In this document: positions 25,183-34,501 of the stretch, piece by piece
Layout: each line of letters begins with the position of its first letter
Position numbering within the stretch: the first letter of the stretch is position 1
Translations under genes and position numbers: made by a program
The notes under the pieces: generated by a model
Told to the model about the DNA's origin: nothing
Seen by the model: the letters and a program-made list of their open reading frames with translations, nothing else
The model's database searches: none
Assembly: GCA_963737405.1 (NCBI GenBank)
Contig: CAVTSL010000011.1
Location: 310,001-374,000 of the forward strand
DNA: 64,000 bases
Direction: 5' to 3'
Source of the DNA: JACCTU01 sp963737405
GTDB lineage: Bacteria > Actinomycetota > Thermoleophilia > Gaiellales > Gaiellaceae

Positions 25183-25188
25183 TAAACT
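25183..25188 (+). promoter_or_regulatory. candidate leaderless -10 for accD
   Basis: TAAACT lies 6 nt before the accD ATG at 25195 with no Shine-Dalgarno between. Confidence 0.5.
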
Positions 25189-25194
25189 CCTCGA

Positions 25195-26037
25195 ATGTCC
25201 GAGCCGCGCATCGACGTCCAGGTCGAGACGAGAGACGCCCCCGCTCGGGACGAGAAGCACCCGAACAGCTGTCCCAAGTGCCACTCGCACTACCGCGACG
25301 ACGAGCTCGAGGAAGCGCTCTGGGTCTGCGCACAGTGCGGACACCACTTCCCGATGCGTGCGCGTTCCCGGATCGCGAGCCTCGCCGACGAGGGGAGCTT
25401 CGTCGAGGAAGCGGCAGAGCTCCGCTCGGACGACCCGCTCGACTTCTTCGACCTGCGGCCCTACGCCGAGCGCCTCGCGGAGGCCGAGCTCAACACCGGC
25501 CTCGGAGAGGCGATCGTGATCGGCCGCGCCGCGATCGACGGTTCCGCCTGCGAGCTCGCGGTCATGGACTTCGCGTTCATGGGCGGCTCGATGGGAAGCG
25601 CGGTCGGGGAGAAGTTCGCGCGCTCGTGCGAGAGCGCCGCGGAGCAGGGCGTCCCGCTCGTCTCCGTGAGCGCGTCCGGCGGGGCGCGCATGCAGGAAGG
25701 GATCCTCGCGCTCATGCAGCTGCCGAAGACGGTCGCCGCGGTGGCCGATCTGCACGACGCGGGAAGCCCGTTCGTCTCCGTCCTCGCGCATCCGACGACC
25801 GGCGGTGTGCTCGCGAGCTTCGCGAGTCTCGGCGACGTCCTGGTCGCGGAGCCCGGAGCGCTGATGTCGTTCGCCGGCCCGCGCGTCGTCCAGCAGACGA
25901 CGCGCGAGAAGCTGCCGGACGACTTCGGCCTCGCCGAGGCGAACCTGCGCTTCGGCCACGTGGACGCGATCGTCCCGCGGCCCGAGCTGAAGCCGTACGT
26001 CGCGCGTCTCCTACGACTCTTCGGCAATGGCAAGTGA
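25195..26037 (+). CDS. accD: acetyl-CoA carboxylase carboxyltransferase beta subunit
   Basis: AccD and AccA together form the carboxyltransferase that makes malonyl-CoA. The N-terminal zinc ribbon is CPKCHSHY and CAQCGHHF (about residues 26-52). The crotonase fold follows with FMGGSMGSAVGEKFARSCE, the oxyanion-region SASGGARMQEG and HPTTGGVLASFASLGD. 280 residues is normal. The last 11 nt overlap accA. Together with birA and the fab operon this covers fatty-acid initiation; no accB or accC is in the window. Confidence 0.95.
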   Translation: MSEPRIDVQVETRDAPARDEKHPNSCPKCHSHYRDDELEEALWVCAQCGHHFPMRARSRIASLADEGSFVEEAAELRSDDPLDFFDLRPYAERLAEAELNTGLGEAIVIGRAAIDGSACELAVMDFAFMGGSMGSAVGEKFARSCESAAEQGVPLVSVSASGGARMQEGILALMQLPKTVAAVADLHDAGSPFVSVLAHPTTGGVLASFASLGDVLVAEPGALMSFAGPRVVQQTTREKLPDDFGLAEANLRFGHVDAIVPRPELKPYVARLLRLFGNGK

Positions 26038-26959
26038 TGCGGAGCTCCGTCTCCGGGAGCGTCTGTCGAGGTTGAGGTCGATCAGCCTCCTCGGCGGCAC
26101 GAAGCTCTCGGGCGAGCTCGAGCGCCTGCAGAAGCAGCTCGACCGGATGACGGCCGAGCCGACCGAGGACGAGATCTGGCGCTCGGTCGAGCTCGCGCGC
26201 CACCAGGACCGCCCGTACACGCTCGACTACGTCGAGCGGCTGCTCGAGGACTGGGTCGAGCTCCACGGCGACCGAGGCCGCGCCGACGACGCCGCGCTCG
26301 TCTGCGGGCTCGGCAGCTTCGACGGCCGCACGGTCGCGCTCGTCGGCCAGCAGAAGGGTCGAGACGTCAAGGAGCGGACGAAGCGGAACTTCGGCATGGC
26401 GTACCCCGAGGGCTACCGCAAGGCGATGCGCGTGATGAAGCTCGCCGACCGCTTCGGCTACCCGCTGATCACGCTCGTCGACACGCCGGGCGCGTATCCG
26501 GGCGTCGCCGCCGAGCAGCACGGACAGGGCGGCGCGATCGCGGCCTCGCAGGCGACGATGCTGCGGCTGGGCGTCCCGATCGTCAGCGCGGTGATCGGCG
26601 AGGGCGGCTCGGGCGGCGCGATCGCGATCGCGCTCGGCGACCGCGTCCTGATGCAGGAGAACGCGATCTACTCGGTCATCTCGCCCGAGGGGTGCGCCGC
26701 GATCCTCTGGCGGGACGCCTCGGAGGCGAAGAAGGCCGCCGCGGCGTTCAAGCCCGACGCGGCCCACTGCCTCGACCTCGGCGTGATCGACGGGGTCGTC
26801 CCGGAGCCGCCCGGAGGCGCCCACACCGACCCCGACGAGGCGGCGCTCCTCCTCGGAGCCTCGATCCGGGAGGCCCTGGACGAGCTCGACACCCTCCCTG
26901 TGGACGAGCTGACCCGGCGCCGGCGGGCCCGGTTTCGCCAGATGGGCGTTTTCGCGTAG
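26027..26959 (+). CDS. accA: acetyl-CoA carboxylase carboxyltransferase alpha subunit
   Basis: The protein has 310 residues with family signatures RPYTLDYVERLLEDWVELHG (near residue 62), KGRDVKERTKRNFGMAYPEG and DTPGAYPGVAAEQHGQG, followed by the GEGGSGGAIAIALGD oxyanion loop. It carries the carboxybiotin-binding half of the carboxyltransferase. The ATG lies inside the end of accD. Having separate accD and accA in one operon is the usual bacterial form and unlike the fused AccD used by many mycobacteria-type actinobacteria. Confidence 0.95.
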   Translation: MASDAELRLRERLSRLRSISLLGGTKLSGELERLQKQLDRMTAEPTEDEIWRSVELARHQDRPYTLDYVERLLEDWVELHGDRGRADDAALVCGLGSFDGRTVALVGQQKGRDVKERTKRNFGMAYPEGYRKAMRVMKLADRFGYPLITLVDTPGAYPGVAAEQHGQGGAIAASQATMLRLGVPIVSAVIGEGGSGGAIAIALGDRVLMQENAIYSVISPEGCAAILWRDASEAKKAAAAFKPDAAHCLDLGVIDGVVPEPPGGAHTDPDEAALLLGASIREALDELDTLPVDELTRRRRARFRQMGVFA

Positions 26960-27158
26960 GAAAGCGGCTTTCCGAACCGCTCTTCCACAGTGTCCACAGC
27001 GTTTTCCCCTGCCCCTTTTATGACTCGAGGCCGGGAAAACTCCCGGCCCCGAGCGCGGACCCCCCACTAGGAGAGAAGCTCTCCTAGAGCCCTAGTACCG
27101 CGCCGGAGAGAAACGAACCCTGCGTTTTCATCCCGCTCGCGGCGGGGACCACGTGGGC
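26960..27158. other. gene-free accA-ku interval with three hairpins
   Basis: The 199-nt gap has no credible gene. It holds three inverted repeats: GGAAAG-CGG-CTTTCC at 26959-26973, right after the accA stop; CTCGAGGCCGGGA paired with TCCCGGCCCCGAG at 27024-27053 (12 pairs, one mismatch); and CTAGGAGAG-AAG-CTCTCCTAG at 27067-27087, a perfect 9-bp stem. None is followed by a T-run. Two DnaA-box-like strings, TTCCACAG and GTGTCCACA, lie at 26983-26998. The first hairpins may end accDA transcription. Confidence 0.6.
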
Positions 27159-28016
27159 ATGGCGCCGCGCTCGATCTGGCGGGGGACGATCTCGTTCGGG
27201 CTCGTCAGCGTGCCCGTGCGGATGTTCACGGCGACGGAGTCGAAGGAGCTCCGTTTCCACTTCCTCCACAAGGACGACCTCTCGCCGATCGGCTACGACA
27301 AGGTCCGCAAGGACACGGGGGAGCACGTCGACCCCGAGGACATCGTGCGGGGGTTCGAGGTCGCGAAGGGGCAGTACGTCCCGCTCGAGGAGGAAGACCT
27401 CGACCGGCTCGACGTCGAGCTGACGAAGGCGGTCGACATCCTCGACTTCGTCGACCTCGACGAGATCGACCCGGTCTACTTCCGCAAGGCGTACTACCTG
27501 CTCCCCGAGGACGGCGCGGAGAAGCCGTACCTCCTGCTCGTTCGGGCGCTCGAGGAGACCGGGAAGGTCGGGGTCGCGAAGGTCGTGATCCGCAACAAGC
27601 AGCACCTCGCGGCGCTTCGCCCCGTGGACGGGACGCTCGTCCTCGAGACGATGTACTACGCCGACGAGGTGCGGAAGCCGGAGAAGGTCTCGGCGAAGGG
27701 CGACCTGCGCAAGGCGGAGGTCGACATGGCGAAGTCGCTCGTCGAGAACCTCAGCGAGTCGTTCGACCCGGAGAAGTACGACGACACCTACCGCAAGGAG
27801 CTCCTCGAGCTGCTGAAGGCGAAGGCGAAGGGGAAGAAGCTGCCCGAGCCGCAGGAGGACGAGGGCGGCGAGGTCGTCGACCTGATGCAGGCGCTCCGCG
27901 AGTCGGTGGAGCGGACGAAGCGCTCGCAGGGCGGGCGCACGAGAGCACGGAGCCGCAAGACCGGCACGAGCAAACGGAAGACGACGAGGAAGAGCGCCGC
28001 CCGTAAGGCAAGCTAG
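27159..28016 (+). CDS. ku: non-homologous end-joining protein Ku
   Basis: Bacterial Ku is a homodimeric ring that binds double-strand DNA ends and recruits LigD. The sequence opens MAPRSIWRGTISFGLVSVPVRM and contains RFHFLHKDD, YYLLPEDGAEKPYLLLV and YADEVRKP, all typical. The last 35 residues form a basic Lys/Arg/Ser tail, a feature that in other species helps DNA binding. ATG 27159 was chosen over GTG 27153 because homologues begin MAPRSIW. It has 285 residues and is followed 4 nt later by ligD, the standard pair. Confidence 0.95.
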   Translation: MAPRSIWRGTISFGLVSVPVRMFTATESKELRFHFLHKDDLSPIGYDKVRKDTGEHVDPEDIVRGFEVAKGQYVPLEEEDLDRLDVELTKAVDILDFVDLDEIDPVYFRKAYYLLPEDGAEKPYLLLVRALEETGKVGVAKVVIRNKQHLAALRPVDGTLVLETMYYADEVRKPEKVSAKGDLRKAEVDMAKSLVENLSESFDPEKYDDTYRKELLELLKAKAKGKKLPEPQEDEGGEVVDLMQALRESVERTKRSQGGRTRARSRKTGTSKRKTTRKSAARKAS

Positions 28017-28020
28017 GGGC

Positions 28021-30358
28021 GTGGCCGAGCTCAAGGAGTACCGCAAGAAGCGGGACCCGAAGCAGACGCCCGAGCCCTTCTCGTCCAAGGGGAAGAGCGC
28101 GGAGCCGATCTTCGTCGTGCAGCGCCACGACGCGTCGCGCCTCCACTACGACTTTCGCCTCGAGATGGACGGCGCGCTCGCGAGCTGGGCAGTGCCGAAG
28201 GGCGTGCCGATGGAGCCCGGCCAGCAGCATCTCGCGGTGCACGTCGAGGACCACCCGCTCGACTACGCGACGTTCGAGGGCGAGATCCCGAAGGGGAACT
28301 ACGGCGCCGGCACCGTCGAGATCTGGGACACCGGCACATACGAGCTGCTCGAGCGGAAGAAGAACGGCGGTCTCACCGTCCGGCTGCACGGCAAGAAGCT
28401 CGACGGCGTCTGGTCGCTCGTCCCCGCGCACCTGAGCGGCGACGAGAAGAACTGGCTCATCCTCCGCAAGCGCGAGGAGGAGTCGGCGGCGGCGCCGGTC
28501 AAGCGGCCGGGCCGCTACCGCGCGATGCTCGCGACGCTCGAGAAGACCGTGCCGAAGGGCGAGGACTGGGCGTACGAGGTCAAGTGGGACGGCTACCGCG
28601 CGATCGCGTACGTCGCAGGCGGGGACGTCGCGCTCGTCAGCCGGAACGACAACGATTTGACCGCGCGCTTCGCCGACGTCGCGAAGGCGATCGGGAAGGC
28701 GCTCCGGACGCCGAACGCCGTGCTCGACGGCGAAGTCTGCGCGCTCGACGAGCAGGGCCGCGCGACGTTCTCGGCGATGCAGCAGGGGAAGCCGGGCACG
28801 CGCTACCTCTACGTCGCGTTCGACGTGCTCGAGGTGGACGGCGAGCCGGTGGTCGACCTGCCGTACACCGAGCGCCGCGAAGCGGCTCGAGAAGCTGCTC
28901 GACAAGCGCATACGCACCGTGCAGTTCTCGGAGTCCTTCGACGACGGCGACGCGCTCTACGAGGCCGCGAAGCAGCAGCGCTTCGAGGGGATCATGGCCA
29001 AGCGCCGGCAGTCGCCGTACCTGCCCGGCCGCCGCACCCGCGACTGGCTGAAGATCAAGGCGAAGAACAGCCAGGAGTTCGTGATCGGCGGGTACACGCG
29101 CGGCGAAGGTCGACGGGCGGACAGCTTCGGCTCGCTCCTCCTCGGCGTGTTCGACGAGGGCAAGGACGAGCTGCGCTACGTCGGAAACGTCGGCACCGGG
29201 TTCGACGACCGCGAGATCACGAAGCTCCTGAACCTGCTCCGCCCGCTCGCCACCGACGAACCGCCGTTCGACCCGGTCCCGAAGCCGCCACGCGTCCGCA
29301 GAGGCGACATCGTCTGGGTGAAGCCCGAGCTCGTGGCGGAGGTCGAGTTCGTCGAGTGGACGCACGACGGCCGCCTCCGCGCGCCGGCGTACAAGGGGCT
29401 GCGCGAGGACAAGAGCCCTCGCGAGGTGCACGAGGAGGAGCCGTTGCCGACGGAGATCCGCAAGGGCAACCGCGTGTTGAAGCTCTCCAACCTCGACAAG
29501 CTCTTCTTCCCGGTCGAGCGGATCACGAAGGGCGACCTGCTCGCGTACTACCGCGCTGTCGCACCGGTGCTCGTGCCGCACCTCAAGGATCGCCCGTTCA
29601 CGATGCTCCGCTTCCCCGACGGGATCGAGGGCAAGCGGTTCTTCCAGAAGGACGCGCCGTCGCACATGCCGGAGTGGATCCCGCGCTACCGCGCGCTCGT
29701 CTCGACGCGCGAGGCGCCTCGGCGGAGGAAGTGGGTCGAGTTCCCGCTCGTGAACGACGAGCTTGCGCTGCTCTGGATGGTCAACATGGGCTGCATCGAC
29801 ATGAACGCGTGGTACTCGCGCGTCGACAAGCCGGAGCGTCCCGACTTCGTGCTCTTCGACCTCGACCCCTCGCCGGACGTCGGCTTCAAGGAGACCGTGC
29901 AGGTCGCCCTGCTCGTGAAGTCGGCCCTCGACGCGCTCGGCCTCGTCGGCTTCCCGAAGACCTCGAGTGCCGACGGGATGCACGTCCTCGTGCCGATCGA
30001 GCGGCGGTACACGTTCGAGGACACGCGGCGGTTCGCCGAGATCGTCGCCGGCGCGATCGCGCGGTCGAACCGCGGCCTCGCGACGACCGAGTGGACGAAG
30101 TCGAAGCGGCGCGGCGTGCTCATCGACGCGAACCAGAACGGCGAGGGAAAGACGATCGCGTCCGTCTACTCGGTCCGCCCGCGGCGCGGCGCTCCGGTCT
30201 CGACACCGCTCCGGTGGGAGGAGGTGAACGAGGACCTCGATCCGATGTCGTTCACGATGGACTCCGTGCGGCGCCGGATCGAGGAGCACGGCGATCTGTT
30301 CGAGGGCGTGCTGAAGGGGAAGCAGCGCCTGACCGAGGCGCTGAAGTCGCTCGGCTAG
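28021..30358 (+). pseudogene. ligD: ATP-dependent DNA ligase LigD, frame broken once
   Basis: Domains lie in the order phosphoesterase (residues 1-155, HDASRLHYDFRLEMDG), ligase (about 170-470, nucleophile Lys in EVKWDGYRAIAY near 188) and polymerase (about 480-778, FDLDPSPDVGF and SSADGMHVLVPIERRY). Near 28880 the first frame changes; removing one A in GCGAAGCGG restores the sequence ERRERLEKLLDKRIRTVQF and the rest of the ligase and polymerase. The corrected length is 778 residues. The single extra base is either a sequencing error or an inactivating mutation; all three domains are otherwise intact, which favours error. The gene shares CTAG with the convergent HD-GYP gene. Confidence 0.88.
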
Positions 30359-31758
30359 ACGGCGATCGCGAGCTCTGGAGCTTGCTCGCGGTCGAGCACG
30401 CGCTCGAGGGCCTCGACGCAGCGCGCGTCGAACTGCTTGCCGGCCTCGTCCCACAGGAGGCCGATCGCGCGCTCGTGCGTCCACGCGCCGCGGTAGACGC
30501 GCGGCGAGATGAGCGCGTCGTAGACGTCGCACGTGCAGATGATCCGCGTCTCGAGGTCGAGCTGCTCGCCGTACGCGCCGAACGGGTAGCCGGAACCGTC
30601 GAGCCGCTCGTGGTGGTCGCGGACGAGCCTGCGCACGTCGCTCGGGAAGCCGAGCTTCGCGAGCAGCTCCTCGCCCCACTCCGAGTGGCGCTTGACGATC
30701 TCGTACTCCTCATCGGTGAGCGACCCCGGCTTGTTCAGGATCTCGTCGGGGACGGAGAGCTTGCCCATGTCGTGCAGCAGTCCGCCTGCGGCGAGGACGC
30801 GGAGTCGCTCGGGCGCGAGGCCGAGCTCGACGCCCACCTGCACCGCGCGGAGGGCGACGCGGCGCGTGTGCTCCTCGGTGTACGCGTCCCGCTCGGCGAG
30901 CAGCTGCGTGAGCGCGCCGACCTGGCCGCCGAGGAACGCCTCCTCCGCGGCGACCAGCTGACACGGGCTCAGGTCCCCGAGCAGCGGCCGCGACTGCGCC
31001 TGTCCGCGCCTGAGGTCGAGCGCGACCGGGAGGCCGATCGCGGCGATCCCGAACACCTCGAGCCCGTGGCCGATCCACCAGCCGAGATCCATGTAGGTCA
31101 GGAGCAGCGACGCGGCGAGCGCTGCGGCGAGCCAGGTCGTCCCGACGACGACGAGCAGGTCGGCCGGGCGCCGCGTCAGGCGATAGGTGCGGAACGCGCG
31201 CCAGCCGACGATCCCGTAGAACGCGAGGCCGACGCCGAGCGCGATCCATGCGGGCGCCGAGCGGGGCTCGGGCACCGCGGGGACGGTGTTCGGAAACGCG
31301 AGGCCGACGATGCCGAGGCCGGCGACGACGGCGAGCAGAAGGCCCTGGAGCGCGAGCAGCGGGCGCACCGCACCCTGGCGACGCAGGATCGGCAGCGTGC
31401 AGAGCGCAAGCAGGGCGCCGCCGGCCGGGATCGTCGCCGCGCCTGAGAACGCGACCACGCCGTAGCCGGAGAAGATCACGCCGGGCGTCGAGAGGCCGTG
31501 CAGGGTGAGAAGCGCCGCCATCACCGCGAAGGCCGTCCCGATCATGACGCTCCGCCCATCGCCGCGCCGAGCGGCGGCCACGGTGAGCACGACGGCCGCG
31601 ACGGTCGCCGCGCCGGCGCTGAGGCTCACGAAGAGCGCGTGCGCAAGGCCGCTCCACATCACCTTCTCGTGCGAGAAGAAGTGCATGAGCGCAGGCGGGA
31701 CGACCGCGAAGGTGATGCCCGCCGCGAGCGCCGGCTCGCGGGTAAGTTGCCGCAGCAT
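30355..31758 (-). CDS. HD-GYP domain protein with seven-helix membrane region
   Basis: About the first 265 residues form seven to eight hydrophobic helices; a short linker leads to the HD-GYP domain with GLLHDMGKLSVPDEILNKPG near residue 325 and HHERLDGSGYPFG near residue 383. HD-GYP enzymes hydrolyse cyclic di-GMP. The HD dyad and the HHExxDGxGYP motif are complete, so the domain should be active. The gene lies 48 nt after ndh on the same strand and could be cotranscribed. Its stop TAG is on the CTAG shared with ligD. The membrane part might sense redox or membrane state; that is a guess from position. Confidence 0.9.
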   Translation of the reverse strand: MLRQLTREPALAAGITFAVVPPALMHFFSHEKVMWSGLAHALFVSLSAGAATVAAVVLTVAAARRGDGRSVMIGTAFAVMAALLTLHGLSTPGVIFSGYGVVAFSGAATIPAGGALLALCTLPILRRQGAVRPLLALQGLLLAVVAGLGIVGLAFPNTVPAVPEPRSAPAWIALGVGLAFYGIVGWRAFRTYRLTRRPADLLVVVGTTWLAAALAASLLLTYMDLGWWIGHGLEVFGIAAIGLPVALDLRRGQAQSRPLLGDLSPCQLVAAEEAFLGGQVGALTQLLAERDAYTEEHTRRVALRAVQVGVELGLAPERLRVLAAGGLLHDMGKLSVPDEILNKPGSLTDEEYEIVKRHSEWGEELLAKLGFPSDVRRLVRDHHERLDGSGYPFGAYGEQLDLETRIICTCDVYDALISPRVYRGAWTHERAIGLLWDEAGKQFDARCVEALERVLDREQAPELAIAV

Positions 31759-31806
31759 TGCCGGCGCGAATCGTGGAGCGCGGTTCCGCGCCCGGTCGTC
31801 CCCCGA

Positions 31807-33057
31807 CTAGGGGATGCGCCGCGGATGCCCGAGCGAGCCGAGCTCCGCGATGTCGCGCCGAAAGAAGAGCGCGACCGTCCAGTCCGTGACGACGCGGATC
31901 TTCCGCGTCAGGAGCGGCAGCTGGTACAGGTGGTACGTCCGCGTCGCGAACCAGCCGAGGAAGCCCGTGACGCGGACGCCGAAGATCTCCGCGATGCCCT
32001 TGAAGCGCCCGAGCGTCGCACCCTGGCCGATCATCCTGTACCGGTACGGCTTCGACGAGCCCGTGATGTTGCTCGAGAGCCGCCGCGCCTGCCGGAGCGC
32101 GTGCTGGCTCGTCGCCGGGTCGGGCGCGGGCGCGGCGGCGTTCGGCACGTGCGCGCAGTCCCCGAGCGCCCAGACGTCGTCGCGTCCCTCGACGCGCAGG
32201 TACTGGTCGACCCGCACGCGTCCCTGCTCGTCGACCGGGAGGCCCCACGCGCGCACGAGCGGGTTCGGGCTCACGCCTGCCGTCCAGACGAGCGTGTGCG
32301 TCGGGATCACCGTCCCGTCCGAGAGCGTCGCCTGCTCGGCGTCGACCGACTCGAGCCGCGTGTTCGTCTTGATCTCGACCCCGCGCTTCTCGAGCAACCG
32401 CGCCGTGTACTCCGCGAGCCGCGGCGGAAGCTCCGGGAGGATGCGGTCGCGCGCCTCGACGAGCACCCATCGCTGCGGCGCCGACTCGAGCCGCGGGTAG
32501 TAGCGGACGGCGTCGCGGACGAGGTCGTTCAGCTCGGCCAGCCCCTCGGTGCCCGCGTAGCCCGCGCCCACGAAGACGAAGCCGAGGTGTCGGTGCCGCG
32601 TCTCCGCGGCGAGCTCCGCATCCGCCGCCTCGAGCTCGCGCAGCACGTGGTTGCGGAGCTCGATCCCGTCGGCGAGGTCGTTGAAGCCCCGCGCGTGCTC
32701 GGTCAGGCCGGGTACCGGGAGCGAGCGCGTGACCGCGCCGAGCGCGACGACGAGGTTCCAGTAACGGACGCCGTACTCGCCGGCGTCCGTCTGCACGAAC
32801 ACCGTCCGTGACTCCTCGTCGAGCCGGGTTGCGGTGCCGAGGATGAGCTCCGCCTTCGGGCAGAGCTGACGGAGCGGGACCACCACGTGACGTGGCTCGA
32901 TCGTTCCGGACGCCGCCTCCGCGAGCAGCGGCCGGAAGAGCATGTAGTTCTCGGGGTTGACGATCGTGCACTCGCCGATCCGCCGTGCGACCACGCTTCC
33001 CGCGTAGCCGCCGCCGATCACGAGCACGCCTCCGCGCGCGAGTCGGTCCGTCGCCAT
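31807..33057 (-). CDS. ndh: type II NADH:quinone oxidoreductase
   Basis: A flavoprotein of the NDH-2 family: FAD-binding VLVIGGGYAGSVVARRI at the N-terminus, NADH-binding FVFVGAGYAGTEGLAEL near residue 165, and the second FAD motif DVWALGDCAHVP near residue 295. It passes electrons from NADH to quinone without pumping protons, at the membrane surface. The C-terminal region contains the amphipathic helices (GFLGWFATRTYHLYQLP) that anchor such enzymes. 416 residues. The ATG start is 17 nt from the divergent ABC transporter start. Confidence 0.9.
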   Translation of the reverse strand: MATDRLARGGVLVIGGGYAGSVVARRIGECTIVNPENYMLFRPLLAEAASGTIEPRHVVVPLRQLCPKAELILGTATRLDEESRTVFVQTDAGEYGVRYWNLVVALGAVTRSLPVPGLTEHARGFNDLADGIELRNHVLRELEAADAELAAETRHRHLGFVFVGAGYAGTEGLAELNDLVRDAVRYYPRLESAPQRWVLVEARDRILPELPPRLAEYTARLLEKRGVEIKTNTRLESVDAEQATLSDGTVIPTHTLVWTAGVSPNPLVRAWGLPVDEQGRVRVDQYLRVEGRDDVWALGDCAHVPNAAAPAPDPATSQHALRQARRLSSNITGSSKPYRYRMIGQGATLGRFKGIAEIFGVRVTGFLGWFATRTYHLYQLPLLTRKIRVVTDWTVALFFRRDIAELGSLGHPRRIP

Positions 33058-33062
33058 CGCGT

Positions 33063-33068
33063 TATGGT
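33063..33068 (+). promoter_or_regulatory. candidate leaderless -10 for the ABC exporter
   Basis: TATGGT lies 6 nt before GTG 33075 in a 17-nt divergent intergenic gap. Confidence 0.5.
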
Positions 33069-33074
33069 CGCAGG

Positions 33075-33785
33075 GTGGCCGCGGTTCGTGTCCGGGACCT
33101 CGACGTCGTCCGCGGGTCCACGCACGCGCTCCGGTCGGTGAGCCTCGAGGTTCCGGAAGGGCGCATCACCGGGCTCCTCGGGCCGAGCGGCTCCGGGAAG
33201 ACGACGCTGATGCGGGCGATCGTCGGCGTGCAGGTGGTGCGGAGCGGCAGCGTCGAGGTGCTCGGGAAGCCGGCGGGCGACCCGGAGCTCCGCCGCCGCG
33301 TCGGCTACGTGACCCAGGCGCCGTCGGTCTACCGCGACCTGACGCCTCGCGAGAACCTCGAGTACTTCGCGCGGATCGTCGGCGCTCCCCTGGAGCGGAT
33401 CGACGAGGTGCTCGAGCTCGTCGACCTCTCGCGTCTCTCTCGTCGTCATGTCGGCTCCCTCTCGGGCGGGGAGCACTCGCGCGTGTCGCTCGCGGCGGCG
33501 CTCCTCCCGCGGCCGGAGCTCCTCGTGCTCGACGAGCCGACCGTCGGCCTCGACCCGCTGCTGCGGCGCGACCTCTGGCGGACGTTCCGCGAGCTCGCCG
33601 AGTCGGGGACGACGCTGCTCGTCTCGAGCCACGTCATGGACGAGGCGGAGAACTGCGACGAGCTGATCCTCGTGCGGGACGGTCGCATCGTCGCCCAGTC
33701 GGAGCCGCAGGAGCTCCTCCGGCGCACGGGCACGACCGACATCGGCGACGCGTTCCTCGTGCTGATCGAGGGAGCGCAGACGTGA
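33075..33785 (+). CDS. ABC transporter ATP-binding protein
   Basis: The 236-residue ATPase has Walker A GPSGSGKTTL (near residue 36), Q-loop VTQAPSVYRDLTPREN, signature LSGGEHSRVSLA and Walker B LLVLDEPTVGLDP. It belongs to the DrrA/NatA-like exporter group. Its GTG start is assigned from the strong match of the N-terminus VRVRDLDVVRGS. It overlaps the permease gene by 4 nt, so a two-component exporter is likely. The cargo is unknown. Confidence 0.92.
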   Translation: MAAVRVRDLDVVRGSTHALRSVSLEVPEGRITGLLGPSGSGKTTLMRAIVGVQVVRSGSVEVLGKPAGDPELRRRVGYVTQAPSVYRDLTPRENLEYFARIVGAPLERIDEVLELVDLSRLSRRHVGSLSGGEHSRVSLAAALLPRPELLVLDEPTVGLDPLLRRDLWRTFRELAESGTTLLVSSHVMDEAENCDELILVRDGRIVAQSEPQELLRRTGTTDIGDAFLVLIEGAQT

Positions 33786-34501
33786 TCGCGACCGCGATCC
33801 GCGTGCTGCGCCAGCTGCGCCGCGACCCGCGGACGCTCGCGCTCCTCTTCGTCGTGCCGCCGGTCCTCCTGACGCTCTTCAAGTACGTGTTCGAGGGACA
33901 GCCGCAGACGTTCGACCGCGTCGGCGGCCCGCTCGTCGGGATCTTCCCGTTCGTGCTGATGTTCGTGATCACGTCGATCACGATGCTCCGCGAACGAACG
34001 ACAGGGACACTCGAGCGGTTGATGACGCTTCCGATCTCGAAGCTCGACCTGCTGCTCGGCTACGGCCTCGCCTTCGCCGTCGTCGCGACGGTGCAGGCGC
34101 TCATCACCTCGGCGGTGGCGTTCGGCCTGCTCGGTCTCGACATCGAGGGCTCGGCCGCGGCCGTCGTCGGGTTCGCGGTGCTGAACGCACTGCTCGGGAT
34201 GTCGCTCGGGCTGTTCGCGAGCGCGTTCGCGCAGACGGAGTTCCAGGCGGTGCAGTTCATGCCCGCCTTCGTCCTGCCGCAGTTCCTGCTCTGCGGGCTG
34301 CTCGTCCCGCGCGACCAGATGGCGCCGCTGCTCGAGTGGATCTCGTACGTGCTGCCGCTCACGTGGGCGGTCGACGGGATCCAGCGCGCGGTGAACGGCG
34401 GGGATCCCGGGCGGGTGCTGCTCGACGCTGCGATCGTCGTCGGCGTGACGGTGCTCGCCCTCGGCCTCGGTGCCGCGACGCTGCGGCGCCGGACGCCGTG
34501 A
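33782..34501 (+). CDS. ABC-2 type permease
   Basis: The protein has 239 residues and six predicted membrane helices, with the ABC-2 pattern FPFVLMFVITSITMLRERTTGTLERLMTLPISK after the first loop and LVPRDQMAPLLEWISYVLPLTWAVDGIQRA near the end. It is the partner of the ATPase just upstream; together they would move a lipid, drug or polysaccharide out of the cell. GTG start in a GTGA overlap; the stop overlaps the next gene in the same way. Confidence 0.9.
   Translation: MIATAIRVLRQLRRDPRTLALLFVVPPVLLTLFKYVFEGQPQTFDRVGGPLVGIFPFVLMFVITSITMLRERTTGTLERLMTLPISKLDLLLGYGLAFAVVATVQALITSAVAFGLLGLDIEGSAAAVVGFAVLNALLGMSLGLFASAFAQTEFQAVQFMPAFVLPQFLLCGLLVPRDQMAPLLEWISYVLPLTWAVDGIQRAVNGGDPGRVLLDAAIVVGVTVLALGLGAATLRRRTP

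Noticed and set aside
26983..26998. A possible replication origin near accA based on DnaA-box-like strings
   Set aside because: There are only two imperfect matches, no AT-rich unwinding region, and the dnaN-gyrB locus at the left edge is the expected origin site.
28870..28890. Programmed ribosomal frameshifting in ligD
   Set aside because: The site GCGAAGC is not a recognised slippery heptamer, and six other genes show the same type of single-base break, which fits an artefact better.
28021..31446. A 1141-residue plus-strand open frame beginning as LigD
   Set aside because: After 28880 it leaves the LigD frame and continues as shadow sequence across LigD and the HD-GYP gene.
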